A DNA stretch of 64,000 bases, taken from positions 12,048,322-12,112,321 of the forward strand of contig CM024173.1 of the NCBI GenBank assembly GCA_013433145.1. The letters run 5' to 3'. Positions 37,235 through 50,700 of the stretch are shown here, in pieces (within the stretch, counting starts at the first letter, position 1; the number at the start of each line of letters is the position of its first letter). Position numbers and translations under genes: made by a program. Under the pieces are notes generated by a model. The model was not told the DNA's origin. It worked only from the letters and a program-made list of their open reading frames with translations, and did not search any database. This DNA comes from Ascaris suum (lineage: Eukaryota; Nematoda; Chromadorea; Rhabditida; Ascarididae).

Positions 37235-38745
37235 TGCTCTTTCTTTTATACGCCCCATCATTAAATGTATTTCTGGATGAGGCGCACAGCTAAGATTTTG
37301 AAATTGTGAACAAGTGTTCATCCTTGAATTCAACGAATATTGCGATGATTTAGCAATAGCATTTTCATATTAGTAGACGATGAAAAATCCATGATTAGTG
37401 ATATTATCCGTTAATGGGATTGAAAACGATTGTGCGAAAGAGCTTGTGCATCTTTAATGAACGAGTCGGAATACACATCACATTAATATAAAAGGTAATC
37501 TACAAAGAGGAGAGATGGTTAAGCTCACAAAGGTAAAAATAAATCGATAAACGAAATTTCTGCATGTTTTTTCTTAGAGTTTTCTTTTAAAAAAATTCTT
37601 GAGTTTTGGAAAGAACTTGTTAATGGGTGGGTGCAATTTATTTCCTCAAAAAGAAATATTTGCAAGTAAACGTATGTGAAGAATAGTGCCAGAGCAGATT
37701 TGAACAGTTCTCGAGTGAGATGCATTTTTGCATAATGTCTATGTGACAGCTAGTTTCATAAATTATCAATGAACAATGAACATAGAAAATTATTACCTTC
37801 AGATGCTAATAGACGAGATCGTTTGTATAAGCCTCCTACAAAGGAATCTTTTGCACTCCGGTCTGAAGGGTATAAATGAAAGCTAACTTATTTCAAAATG
37901 CAAGTAAATTCTTTCACACTTTCATATTTCTATAATTCTTTGCAGAAGTCATAGACCAACGACAAAAAAACCATATAGGCCACCTCGCTATGAGCTCAGT
38001 TACACATAAACATTATGCAAATCTAGCGTCAATGATTGACGAATTGAAACTATCAGCTAGAATTCGCATACCTGACCAGGTGGACACACACACAAATGTG
38101 GCGCTGCGATACTGCGCATGTACAAGAAAGTTTGCGTAAAATATGTTGAAATATACGTAAATAACAAAAAAAAGAGTCGTCATAGTGAGATAATTTCGAT
38201 TTCAGCACTTTTTTCTTCACGCTGTTGATGTTTGAAGAATGCGGCATTAATTTTTTGCTATGCAACGATAGTCAAGTCAATTCGAATTTCCTGTACTCGA
38301 ACATTGAATATATCTAATATACTGTTAAAGTAATCCAACTCTTGCATTTACAAGTATTCTCTCTGCATGAAACCATTATCCGATATATCTAATCCTCTAG
38401 ACAAGCACATAAATTTCATCAGAACAAAGCGACTGACATTTTTCTTGCATTTTAGGTGTTTCTAAATCTATAGCAACTGAAACGAATGTGATAAAATTCG
38501 ACGGAAATGAATAGTTGTGTTTAAAGAGATAAAACGTCGAAAATCCTAGGCGTTTCAACATTTCCATGGAAAGTCTGAAAAGCGAATGGCATAGTGACTA
38601 TATAATGCGATTCTTTGATCTTTTCCCTCTACGTGTTGTACACGATACCATCACATTTATTAATCTCTCATCTTTACTGTTCGCTGAAAATTTCATGAAT
38701 GCAAATGTCAGCACGACAAATAAACCTTTTTTTTTTTGCTCTTAG

Positions 38746-38892
38746 TCAGTATTCGTAACACCAATAACAACATCAAAAGCAGGCGTAAATATTGGTGGAA
38801 TCGGCGCTTCCACTGATATATTATCCTATCGTTCTATGTTTTTGAATCTCCTGAATGCTGCACGTACTGAAATCTCGATTATGCTATCCTGA
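38746..38892 (+). other. orphan exon-like open frame after a strong acceptor
   Basis: A poly-T acceptor (ttttttttttgctcttag) is followed by 48 open codons (VFVTPITTSKAGVNIGG and on) ending TGA. The phase-1 frame that would follow glt exon 10 is also open for 23 residues, ending TGA. It could be an alternative last exon of glt, an exon of an unrecognised gene, or chance. Confidence 0.25.
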
Positions 38893-39983
38893 TGAGAAAT
38901 TGTGCTTCTTTTCTTTCTTTTCTCGCTCTTATATTTCAAGTACTGCAGAATAGAGATAGGACAAAAAAGAGACAAATTTTGACTATTAAGTCATTTTCAA
39001 ATGTGATATACAAATAAAAATCGCTTTATACTAAATTGATTGTATCAATGAGATGCGTATTCACTAACCTATGCTATAGGTTTAGTTAGTGTGCACATCT
39101 CTCCTTGTCTAAAGTATTCGAAGTAATTTTTGATGATGGATTCGCGGATGAACTGAAATATTTATATATAACGGTGTGCATATTGTAGCCAGACAAAGAA
39201 AACTTTTATAGGCATAAATCTTAAGACGAACATAAAGGAAAAAGCGGTGAAATCCATTAAACCAATTTCCAACTTCGTACCGTTGTGTGGATTCTTGGAT
39301 GTTTATACATAAGCACACATGAGGGAATTTCAATATGCTAAAAACCTCTCTCTGAACATCTTTATCAACTATCTGCAGCTTATCTCTGGATTGTCATGCG
39401 TTAGGTTGTTAAATTGGCCAAAAAAACCAGAACATATTTTGTAATCAATCCGGCTATATTTTAAAGCAATTTCATCACAAGGATGAGAATCTCCTGACGA
39501 TCTGCATGAGCTCTCGAATCAGTGAATATATGAACGTACCATTTCATATGTTTTGTCACATTTGATTTATTAGTGTCATATTAAACTGGTTCTGTTTTTT
39601 CCTGAGGGAAGTGTAAAGTTGCGTCTCGTCACAGCTTCGACCTGCTTTTCCACTTCTAATGCACTAGCAAGGTTAAAACGTTAATAAGGCTAACATTTTT
39701 CTTCGTCACATCGACTGCCGTAATTCTGATGAAAATTTTTAGAGGAAGATAGGTGTTATCACATATATCGGAAAGGTGGGATTTTTATAGCTTTCAAAAA
39801 TAGCAAGAAAACACTCGGTTGGAACATTGTTTCACTGATTCATCAACTTTTCAATCCATAATTCATTGAAAGATTTTCTATAACTTTCTAGGTGTTCTCA
39901 TCTAGAAGAAAGCATGGGGTTTTTAAGGATCTTTTGGGGAGGATGCGCTGATATGTGTTCGAGAAAGAGTTGCATATTAAAAA

Positions 39984-40102
39984 TTATCTCCTACCTAACA
40001 AGTGGTTTTGCGGGCTAGTATTTTGGACTGATTCGGTCTGACTACGCAGTTGCAGGAACCGTTTGAAGAACTCCATGAAATCGTGTTCTCTATAGGCATA
40101 AA
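39984..40102 (-). other. possible last exon of a rhodopsin-type GPCR, minus strand
   Basis: Following ATTATTACACAG, the phase-1 frame reads VYAYREHDFMEFFKRFL (first V needs a G from the previous exon) and ends TAA after 38 residues. That resembles the end of TM7 and helix 8 of rhodopsin-like receptors. I could not find the preceding exon with an NP motif; open frames at 40233-40418 and 40711-40959 (minus) are nearby but do not look like TM6-TM7. Confidence 0.25.
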
Positions 40103-41390
40103 CTGTGTAATAATTTTGTCTGAACTCATGAGAAATCCTTCTTAATTCATAAGTAATAAAATTCAATACTCATAGGACACTCTTTATGGCAGAAATGGAG
40201 ATATTCAGCAGAGGTATACGCCACATGAAATATCACTGTACCTGTTGAACTAGCCAATTCCTTGCAATAATCCGATGATTGTAGACTATAACAAGTTCAT
40301 AAACAAGCAATATGATACAGTAGATCCTATGTGGCGGTACCAATGAAAGTAGCGTTGAAACCTTTGAAACGATGAAGCAAAAAGTTGGCAGTCCTTTGAA
40401 CTTTTCTGTTCTCACCAATAAAGTCTAGTTCATGCCCACCACATTCAATATTTTTGAGTCATAGGGCTTGAATAACAACTCAAAACTTATGCTTATCATA
40501 TCAATTAACAATGAATTATAGTTGAGGTGATAAAGCGATCCGATTTCCTAGTTGTTGGCTGTAGTTAATAGTTAATGCAACAAATTTCCACTGCTAATAG
40601 AAATGAAAATTGTTGATGCAGTTTTGACGTTTTATTACTTTTTTCTTGTTACTTTTATTACTTGGTCAATGAAATATAATTTATAAAATCTTATGGCTTT
40701 ATGCGCATTACTATAGGTTATTTTGATCTTCTTCGTTCGAAATTCTGCACCTTAAGATAGTTGTTCGATGATGTGACATATGCAGTATAACACTTGATGC
40801 GACACCTATAAAATAACAAACACTACAAACACCTAAATTGAACGGCTCTATCATTCCATTGGTTCCTTTATGTTCAAGGCCGAATTCCGCCCAATCGATT
40901 ATTGAGATGCCGTACAGATAAGTGATATGGAATTGGTTTCTAATATAAGAGTTTGACATAATTTCTGCCTAATCATCTATATTCGATAAAATATTAGTTG
41001 CTTTTGATGCTACAAAAGCACATGAATTTTATATTCTACGGTTTGAAGAATTGTTTGTTCACGTTGCTCTCAATATTATATTTGTATTCAGTCGATTTTT
41101 AGTTGGTTTTTTTTTTAAATTTCGTGTGAACGTTTCAGATTCGGCGTAAACAAGCCGTATTGTGTTGAGCACAATCATTTCACCTCTAACATCGTGGAAA
41201 CTAGAAAATAAAAATTGTAACCTCGATCATTTATCAAAGATAAACGATTATCATTTCAAAACGCAAATCGTTCATCAATAAAACGTCAAAGTCTTCGCTC
41301 GTCGTTATTTTATCCTACTTCATAAATACTCACTTATTTAATGTTGTTTTTTTTTCGGATATCCATTTCACTGTTTTTCCGACAAGTTTA

Positions 41391-41552
41391 TTATATCGTG
41401 ATGAAGTTTTCTAGTCGCAACGCCTCCAATTTCTGGAATCTTTCTCTTATCAACAATTCTGACCTTTGTCGGCGATTGAGAGTACTGATCTCAATGACAA
41501 GTAGCCGTTTTTGATGATCGCGCAAGTGCACTCTACGACAACAAGCAGTTGG
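41391..41552 (-). other. orphan exon-like open frame, charged, minus strand
   Basis: After an acceptor-like CTATGTAG the minus strand stays open for 53 codons and ends TAA. The content is charged and protein-like (ISTLNRRQRSELLIRERFQ). No family recognised and no neighbouring exon found; a shorter plus-strand frame overlaps it. Confidence 0.25.
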
Positions 41553-44286
41553 CTACATAGAGATGATGAAGCTTCATTACACTGCTTGCATTGACCGGAA
41601 AACATTGCCCGTCGTATTACTCTCCTATTAACATCAATGCTTTCTATGCTCTAGTTCTATATAAATAACCGACCGAATATTCAACTATGAAATCGTTTCT
41701 ATTTCAGAGATACTTTTTTTCGTAAATTAAGGAATTTGATAGCGATATTTTCGCCGTTGTATTCCCTATTATATGTTGTAATTATTCATTAGTGCATGGA
41801 AAAGAATGTTTTAAATATTTATCTCAAGAATAGATTACAGAAGAGAGCATTCAAATATAATAAATATTATATGACATTGTTGAATTTCTCATTGAAATCA
41901 TTTCAAAGCGCTGAACCTTCATAGGCTATCACTCAGATTGGAAACAGTAGTTCCGTTTGCACAATATTCAATTTGCATATTCGAATATAACTTATAGCTG
42001 TTAATTTCCTCTCATCCACTTTTACAGTTTTACATTAATAGGTTGTTTTTCGCCTATTTAGCCTACATTTATCGCCCAATTACATTTCCAATATGCTTTA
42101 ATTTTCTTTGCTTGATTTTTTTTTCATTTTACCTTATGCTAGTCTACTTCAAGAGTTCGACAACTCCTGTTCGAGATTTGGTAGCTAGCGTCATTTGCAT
42201 AGATGGAATGCTATGCACTCACAGTTTATATTCCTAGTAGTTCGCGCAGGTGACCACAAATAAAATTTCTTTCTGCATATGGATTTTTTTAGATCGTGCT
42301 GCATAATGGCAAGAATGGATTTTTTTTAATGCGGGAAATTTATGCGAAATGGGAGGGAAGGAAGGATGCGTGTGAGAGGATGACGAGACAAGTGCATGTG
42401 CCCAGCTGGACCCATCGGCTGGATTTCTCAAATGGCAAGGGGCAATGGTAAGGGGGACGAGCTTTGAAAGCGGTTTTTTCCCACTTGTCCATAGGGCAAG
42501 ATTAAAGTAAGCTTTTCAGTATAAGGTCAGTTAAACTAGAATCGTCTAAACTAAGGTGAGCCGTACGAATTAACTGAACTTGTTTGAATTGCAGTGGGGA
42601 TTGTCCTAATCGACTTCAGAAATTGAAGTGAGATGGAGTATAGATGAGAGACGAGGTTGCTACTGCTTTGTTAGCGTGCACACTATAGATGTTGGACGTA
42701 GTAAGGTGAGGGGCTGGAGAGGGGGTTGTGGAATTTCACATTTCATTTTGTGCTTGTTTCAGAAGGGCGGTTTCTCCTTCTAAACCTTTGCTTTCGCCTA
42801 TCTGCTTCTCATCGGTGACTTACGCTACCGTCTAGATAGATGGTAAAAGGTTTGACTGATAGCGTACGAATGATGGTTGCTCGAAAAAAAAAACTCGCTT
42901 TTTGCATCATTTGCATGCATATTTTTCGTCCGATTTCTACCTCTTCGCGTTTTTTAACGACGAATATTGAACACTGCATTTGCAGAATCGTATGGCAGAA
43001 CATGGCAGGCAGCAATCGTTCACATTGAGACACCCTGATTGTGAAAAAGAAACGTGAAGGCTATAGGCATATTGTGAGGAAATTATCAAAAAATTCCAGG
43101 AAGCCTCTAGATTTCGTACCATAACTTTAAATACTTTTTTTGTAATGACAGTTTGCTGTGAAGTTTTCCAGGACTTCTTGATGCAATTATAAATATTCTT
43201 TAGACGATAATCAATTTCATCGAATTTGTTCCATTTAATTGCTGTATTCATGGAATTCATCAACAATATGAAAACTTCACTTAAAACTTATGTCAATAAA
43301 AATGTTTTTGACTAATTGAATGTGCTGATTTCCATTCCAAGGTTTCTTTGAATAACTATGTCGTTGGGTGAGATGATAGGAAACCGGTTTCCCATTTCGC
43401 GTCTCTCATTCTGCACTTGAAGTAGTGGTATTCACTTTGCTTTCACCATTTGTCTCGATAGGGATAAACATCATGCAATTACAATTTGTTATCAATCACA
43501 CCTATAGATTACTTCTGACAAGCCGGCTACCCCGTACCACTTCATAACTTTTACTGTCTAGTCTTCATTCTCACAGTATTGTGCCCTTCCTTTCAAGTTC
43601 CTATAGATTACCAGATATAATGTAATGCAATTTTTTTAAACGTTATTTTCCACTTCTTCATATCTGTCGTTTACATCAGACCACCATCGAATGCGTTTGT
43701 CTGAAGTACTTCAGTGAAATTTCTAGTGGAGAAGATCTTATGCAAGTATAACGGCTGAAATTTCACATGCTCACTTGAGAAGATATCATCAGCCGTATTC
43801 AGTTCCATTCCCACAATATCTTTGAGATGATATGAGGATTTTCCATGTATTTGCTATGCATTGACGAAACTATCATTTTATTCGATATAGATTTTATTTC
43901 TTCGTTAAAAAAATTATACAATACTCTCATTTTCATATGATTCTCGGCCTTCATCATATATTTTGTAATTTTATCTTTGTTTCGTCATGTCTTGAGAATT
44001 TAATTTTTACTCATACAATCATTTCAATAGCAATGATTTTTTACATAAATATGAAGAACTTGTCTTTTGCTTCACTCTCGGCTTATTCTTCAACAATCAT
44101 ATCGAAAAAATTTTGAAATATAATTCGAAAAAATCCTAAAAATTTACTCCCATACAGAAATAATCAAAATTTTCAGCGCAACATATTTTTCCACCATTAT
44201 CCTGAAACTCACTGCTCGTGTGAAATAGGCGCCTGATCACACTATCTATTTCCATTGTAGGCAGTATGAGTTCCCGTCGCGCTAAG

Positions 44287-44402
<116 letters not shown>

Positions 44403-44407
44403 TGCAA

Positions 44408-44422
44408 GGGGGGGGGGGGGGG
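44408..44422 (+). repeat. poly-G run, 15 G
   Basis: A pure G run on the plus strand between the TA microsatellite and the SLC5 gene, followed by more G-rich sequence, giving quadruplex potential. Confidence 0.95.
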
Positions 44423-44689
44423 AGGGTGGGAGTAATGGGAAATGCGGAACGCTGCAAAAGGAAATGGTCTCTGTATTTTCCGCTGCATAGTGCATTTGCG
44501 CCAATAGTTGCCAGACCCTAGTTATCCACATTTTAACATGATAGTGAAAGATCTCCTATTACTATTAAAATAACTGTTAAAAAGTATGCAAATAAATCTC
44601 GTAAAGATTGCTCAGCGTTTCATTTGTATACCGAACGAATAATGCTGCTGATTTCTGCCCTTATGTGGGTGAATATCTAAAGAATGCTG

Positions 44690-44728
44690 TGTGAAATTTT
44701 GAGTGACCGGAGATTCCTTGAAAGTGCT
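44690..44728 (+). promoter_or_regulatory. possible spliced-leader acceptor of the SLC5 gene
   Basis: The sequence gtgtgaaattttgag ends at 44702, and the ATG that gives the short N-terminus (MDIIDES) before TM1 begins at 44729. TTTTGAG is a weaker acceptor than TTTTCAG, so this is tentative. The frame upstream of this ATG offers no SLC5-like sequence. Confidence 0.3.
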
Positions 44729-47700
44729 ATGGATATCATCGATGAATCGCGTGCAATTTCGACAGTTGATTATGCGGTTTTTGTGTCGAGTTTATTCCTC
44801 TCGGTTGGAACAGGTATTTATCACGCTATCAGGTAATCGCTTTTTTGTTTGGCTGCTTAATATCCGCGCTTATAAATTCATCGTTTCGAGGTTTGGTCTA
44901 CAGGCTTCCAGCACATTGCGACCGCTTTGTGCCTATCATATATTTTAATTATAAGCCAATTCTAGTTAGAAATAATGCCGAGAGGAGCTATATTCAGCCA
45001 AAGAATGCGTTTTCCTTCGTTTCCAAAGGGCAATACATTTGTTAAGTTCTGTGAAAAACTACCACTCTATACAAACTGCAACGCCAATCGTAATTAATAA
45101 AATCTACACTTGGGCAGTTGCGACTGTTTTGTTTGAGTACTAAATTCCATATTACCGCTTTTTCTGCTATTCCACGCCTCATATCATGTCTCTAGTAAAT
45201 GCATTTCAACTGTATTTACCTTACAAACGAATTTCGCACGTGATATATAATATTATATTTTGGTAGAAATAGTTTATGAACGCATATCTTCCAAGAACAT
45301 AGCAGAATTATAAAAGACACTTTTTCTTCGCCACCAAACTATCCCAATTCCTCCCATACAAAATCCCTTATTTTATTATATAAAAAATAAAAAGAATCTT
45401 ATTTTTGACGATAGAGTTTTTCCAAAAGATTTTGCAAATGTACACTTTGAGATTTGTGCTATTTGAAAGTGAAGAGCTAATAGCATTCGTTTGTTTTTTT
45501 TTTCATATGCACTGAATTGGCTCTCATTTAGAAGTCGACTACTATTAAAAGAGTCTGGAGTGAAAACATCACAAAAAGATGAATACATGATGGGTGGTCG
45601 AAAGATGCCACCAATTCCAGTTGCACTCAGCCTTCTAACAACATTTCTTTCTGGAATTCTAATGCTTGGAGTACCTGCCGAAATGTTCGAACGAGGTAAG
45701 TGTTGAATTAATCTTCACTTTTAACTGCGATAAAAATTTCTCTAAAAAACCGAACTTATCAGAGAATCTTCGTATCATACTAGCGAAAATTTTTTTTCTA
45801 GGTGCCTCGTATCTAATGCGGCTCATAAATATCTAGCTCACTAAAATTGTTGTTACATTCTCACATGCCACTTAATTGTTAGCGCAGAAATGATTCGCAT
45901 AAATAGGCACTTACTCCTAATAATACTAGAGAATTCAACTTGGACAATGCTGAGAAAAAAAAGCCTGATGATGAGCGTTGCAGCGTTCATTGCTTCTACT
46001 ACATTTTTTTAACGGGTATAATCGCAGTCATATATTTGTTGTTGCATGGATAGCATTCAAATGAAGATAGCAAAAAAAAAACGTTGCAGGATTTAGTCCT
46101 GAAGGTGAAAGAATTGTTTTGGCTGAAAATGATAAGCAGTGATATTGATAATCTCCGTGATATTAAAGCCAAGAGCTTGAATATACCTCGATTTTATTCA
46201 GGTGCACAAATATGGTTGAACTTCGTGATCGGGGCCGCTTCATCCGTTCTCACTGCGTTAATTTTTCTACCAATATTCTACCGAATGAAGAGTACCTGTC
46301 TTCACGAATATTTCATTTATAGGTATGAAATTCTAAGTCGACTATAAATTCTAAATAACACAAGCATCTTCTTATTCTTTCTTGACAGCAAAATATACGC
46401 ATTAAATTTTTTACTATTTGCATAAAAAATTGTACAGTTGTTCCTCTATTAGAAATTCCGTTTATGCTGATTCGCATGCCGTTATTGAGAATATGAACTG
46501 GTGTGATTTTTCTTGAATGATATAAGAGAAGTTAGCAGGAGCTTTATTGCAATTAAAGGTAGTACAGCTTCTGCAGCAGGTGAGATTACATTTGAAAAAG
46601 GCTACGAAACCATAACTGCGCAATTTCTTGGCGTGCTCATATTTCCAGTTGTTCACTCAACTTCTTTATTAGCCACTGCCCAATTTTATCATTTCGATTT
46701 CGTAAAGAACTGATATGTAGTTACTTTAGAGCGTTTTCGTTCAAATATGATCGGGAAATCCATTGCATTGCATTTCTATTGCATATTGCATTACATTTGC
46801 GCTGATATTTATTAATTAAGGTTCGATTCGAAAATAATTCGACAGATGTTCTCGGCTTTATTTCTTCTCTTCACAATTTCTTATATGTCAACTGTTATAT
46901 ACGCACCATCGGTCGCTTTATCACCTGTTCTCCATATCGATAAATGGATACTCATTCTTGTGAGGATTTTAAATTGGAATTCAGTTGGATGGTTTTGCCT
47001 AGGCTTCAGCAAATTCAGCTATACAATTCTTTCAGCACTAAATTACACCATTTTATCGGATTTAATCTTGTCTAAGGTGCCATGGTGGAGAATTCAAATG
47101 GAAGCGATTGCTTGATTTTTCCAAAAATTGTTGATTTTCACTCGCGAACTACCTTTTCGATAGCAGTAATTAGGATGCTAATATCAGTAAGGACTTGCTT
47201 GTTGAATACGTTACTGCATAATTTGCAAAAATATCGCTTTTGAATTCTATCTGACGATCTGCTCGATATGTTCTAAATCTATCAATTTTTCTTTGCCAAA
47301 CCTTTAACCATCATTTCAGTCTGTTCTCCCGCCGTGCATTTGGCACTTCAAAATAAGCCGTCAGAAAATATTGGAAAATCAAGCTCAAGCATTTGAAGAA
47401 GGAGAGTGGCATTTTCCATTTTTAGGTTTTTGGATTGACCACGACTCTCTATACGACAATTGGAGGTTTGAAAGCAGTTGTATGGACTGATTCGTTGCAG
47501 GTTCCTTAGTTGAATATTTCATGACTGCTTAACTTCGGTATTCTCTTTTCGTAATTTTCCTAGACGCAAGCTCAAGCTTGCTGCTTACAAATTATAAGCA
47601 ATAAAAAAAGGTCACATACAAGAACCTTAGCTATATTATTGCCCAGAAGGGTGGATATCAATTGTAGCATCACACAAGAACGTTTCCGTTTTCCTTGGAA

Positions 47701-50700
47701 AATGAATGTTGGCTCGCTTAAGAGACAGAATGCGTTAATTTGCATTTAATAGTGATCAGTATGCGAAAATCTTCGGCAACAAATATATGTCGTCTTATCT
47801 CATTTCACGATCGAATATTTTAGCATTCGTTTCCTATTTAGCATTGTTTTCGAGAAATTTCCATCGGTTGTTCAGTTTTCTTCTCATGCAAAGCGTTAAT
47901 TTCGGTTCAGAAACTTTATAACGACCGTCCAACGGGTTATTACGGTGCATTCAATCTTCTCATAATAGCGCTGACAATTGAAAATTGCAGCCAAGTGTTT
48001 TACTAGGCTTGCCATTGGCAATCTCCGATTAAACAAGTTGCCTCATGTCCGCTATAATCCTTTTCCGGATTGCACAGGAAGGTATCATTTTCCAATGCGA
48101 TGCATGCATAATTTTCTAGGCCATAATGATGTATGGAGGAGTATTTGCGTTAATTTACAAAGGACTCTCTCATCCGCGTGTTGGTGGTTTTTGGCCAGTC
48201 TGGAATCTCGCCTATGATACCGGTAGGGTAAGCGAACTGTGGAGGATGGATCCGAGTCCGGCACAGGTTCCCTAATTACTAATCTAATAACTACACTTCT
48301 TTCAACTGTTTTTGCATTTTTCACTACGTCAACAATTTATTCACGTCAAATTAGACAATAGATACATCAATTATCGATTTGTTGCTATATCAGATGATCT
48401 TTGCCCTTTCACTTTCTACAAAAATGACCACATTTTTTCTTTGACGTCTTTGATGAGCGAAAACAAACTGTTATATGAATTCCTGCATGAGCACTACAAC
48501 AGAATTCTTTCAAATTATGCATTCAAACGAATATGTGAAACTCTTTTCCCTTCGTTACCTTGTGCCCGAATATGAGCAAAAATCTAATGACAGTCGGCTG
48601 ACACAAAAAGCTCTATCATTAGCACCAATATATTAGAGTGAATGGTACAATTATTTTAGTACAATAGCCTATGGATCAACATCTTCAGTGGTATAGTAAC
48701 ATGGCTTGCATCATTTGGAGTTAATCAACTCGCCGTACAACGCTATTGCTCATTACCGAGTATCGATGATGCAAATCATATCATTTATTGTACATTAGTG
48801 CCATTTATATGCCTCTGTAGTATTGTCTCATTCGTTGGTTTCATCGCTCTCAGATATTTTTACAATTGTAATCCACTCGAAACTGGTCAACTAAAGGATA
48901 TGGATCATCTCATTATTATATTCGCCAAGGAAGTGCTTTGTTCGTTTTTAATTTCTCATTTCTATAATTTCCGTCCTGATAAATATTCACCGAAAAATAA
49001 TGGGATTGAAAAGGTGCATCATGATATCGCCTAGAGCCGTACTAAGGAATTATTGACTAAAATGCTCAAACTTGAGCTCAACCTGCTATTTTGATCTATA
49101 GAAAGTTACCGATTTGATGAGAGATATGAGAGCAAAATTCCTCACTCGATAAGAATAAATTCCTCAGTGATTGAGTGATATTTAAGGCCACTAGCAATAA
49201 TTTTCGTTTATTATGGCAAATTTGTTCAGTAAGCATATTTTCTTGTTTAGCAATCTTTTTTTCCTGCAGCAATTCTTTTAAGATGTCGATATGAACATTG
49301 AAGTAATGCTGCGATGACTTGATTGATTATTATTATAGTGGGTTGTCGGAGAACTATCTTCAAAACTCACGTCACAATCCTAGAGTTATTCGCCAACTTA
49401 GGTCAAATGAAATATAGATTATGTATCAGATCTTCTTGTGTATTCGTCATTCAGTTGGGTACAAGCTCTTGCTTCAAGTTGGCATCTGACTTATTCATAT
49501 ATCGAATAGCGCTTTTTGTTAGTAAACTTGAAATTTGAGAAAATGATATCAAGAGCAACAAAAATATTCTCAATCACAAACCGGACACCACTTTTCTTTG
49601 TTTGTGTTCCCATGCTGCTATTTTTTCACTTATATATGTTCTATTTGCAACGTCATAAAAGTAATGATCGATGTTCCCGATTCCGTTATGGCCACTAATA
49701 TGTACCGTATTCACAGCATTATTTGATGAAATAGTTTGCAGATTTATAAACAGTGGAATACAAAGGTTGAAATCGTTTCATTTTCCGCCTGCTCATAGAA
49801 AAAAATTACTAATAAGAGGCGATTGTTGGCAGATTTCATTATTGCAGCATCAACGCCTGGATTGTTCGGATTATACGTTTCATGTATAATGTCGGCGACG
49901 TTAAGTACACTATCTTCGGGAATGAATAGTATGGCGGCAGCGGTTTATGAGGATTTCCTTAGACATCGAGTACATGGCAAAATAACTGATGCACAAGCAA
50001 CGACAATCAATAAGGCATTATTTTTATTAATAGAGTATCGTTTGCTAGCAATAGTTTCACATCTACTCCGATCAGTTTTTTTCCTTTCATATTTTTCTAT
50101 GCTTTCGAGTTTTACAAAACTCTATATTGGTTATGCCTGAGATGCATTATTAATGAAGTGCACTAAGATGAAGCGTATCGCTTGAGATATAAGTTCTGTT
50201 AGCGGAAAAATTCATCTCTTCTGTTGCAACGTCTGTTACCTGAGAAAACTCTGGTAGGTTTTCCCCGCATAATTTATACTTTACTGCATACTCGTTATGC
50301 TTGTTTTTGGAGCATCATGTCATGAACGCCGTCATATATTTTTATATGATTGGATGAACTTTTAAATAGCTTTATGCTCTTTGACTAATTAAATCGCCTT
50401 TAGATAGCCTCGTGCCCGTTGTTTTCAATGAACGGAAACAATATGTTACTATCAATTTCTTACACAACATTACTATTATAGTTTTATTTACTGATTGCTG
50501 CACTACACTATGCATATATGCACATACTTGTATTCATCGCTATTCCAGAGTTTCGTTCTCTTCTTTGGACTTCTTTCAACGGCACTCGCCTTTACCGCCG
50601 AACCGCTTGGAGGAATCCTAAGAGTTTGTTATTTCGCAAATTCTTTATCCTTATTCAAGAGTGTGTTGTTTCCCTCTAATTCGCTAACCTTAAACTTATT

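Noticed and set aside
46084..46201. Open frame running into SLC5 exon 3 from the left (MQDLVLKVKELF...)
   Set aside because: It is upstream intron read-through; protein continuity and the acceptor at 46201 place the exon start at 46202.
48228..48266. GTAAGC at 48228 as the donor of SLC5 exon 6
   Set aside because: Although a good consensus, using it would drop ELWRMDPSPAQ, which matches the family; reading through to CAG|GTTCCC keeps the conserved segment and the phase.
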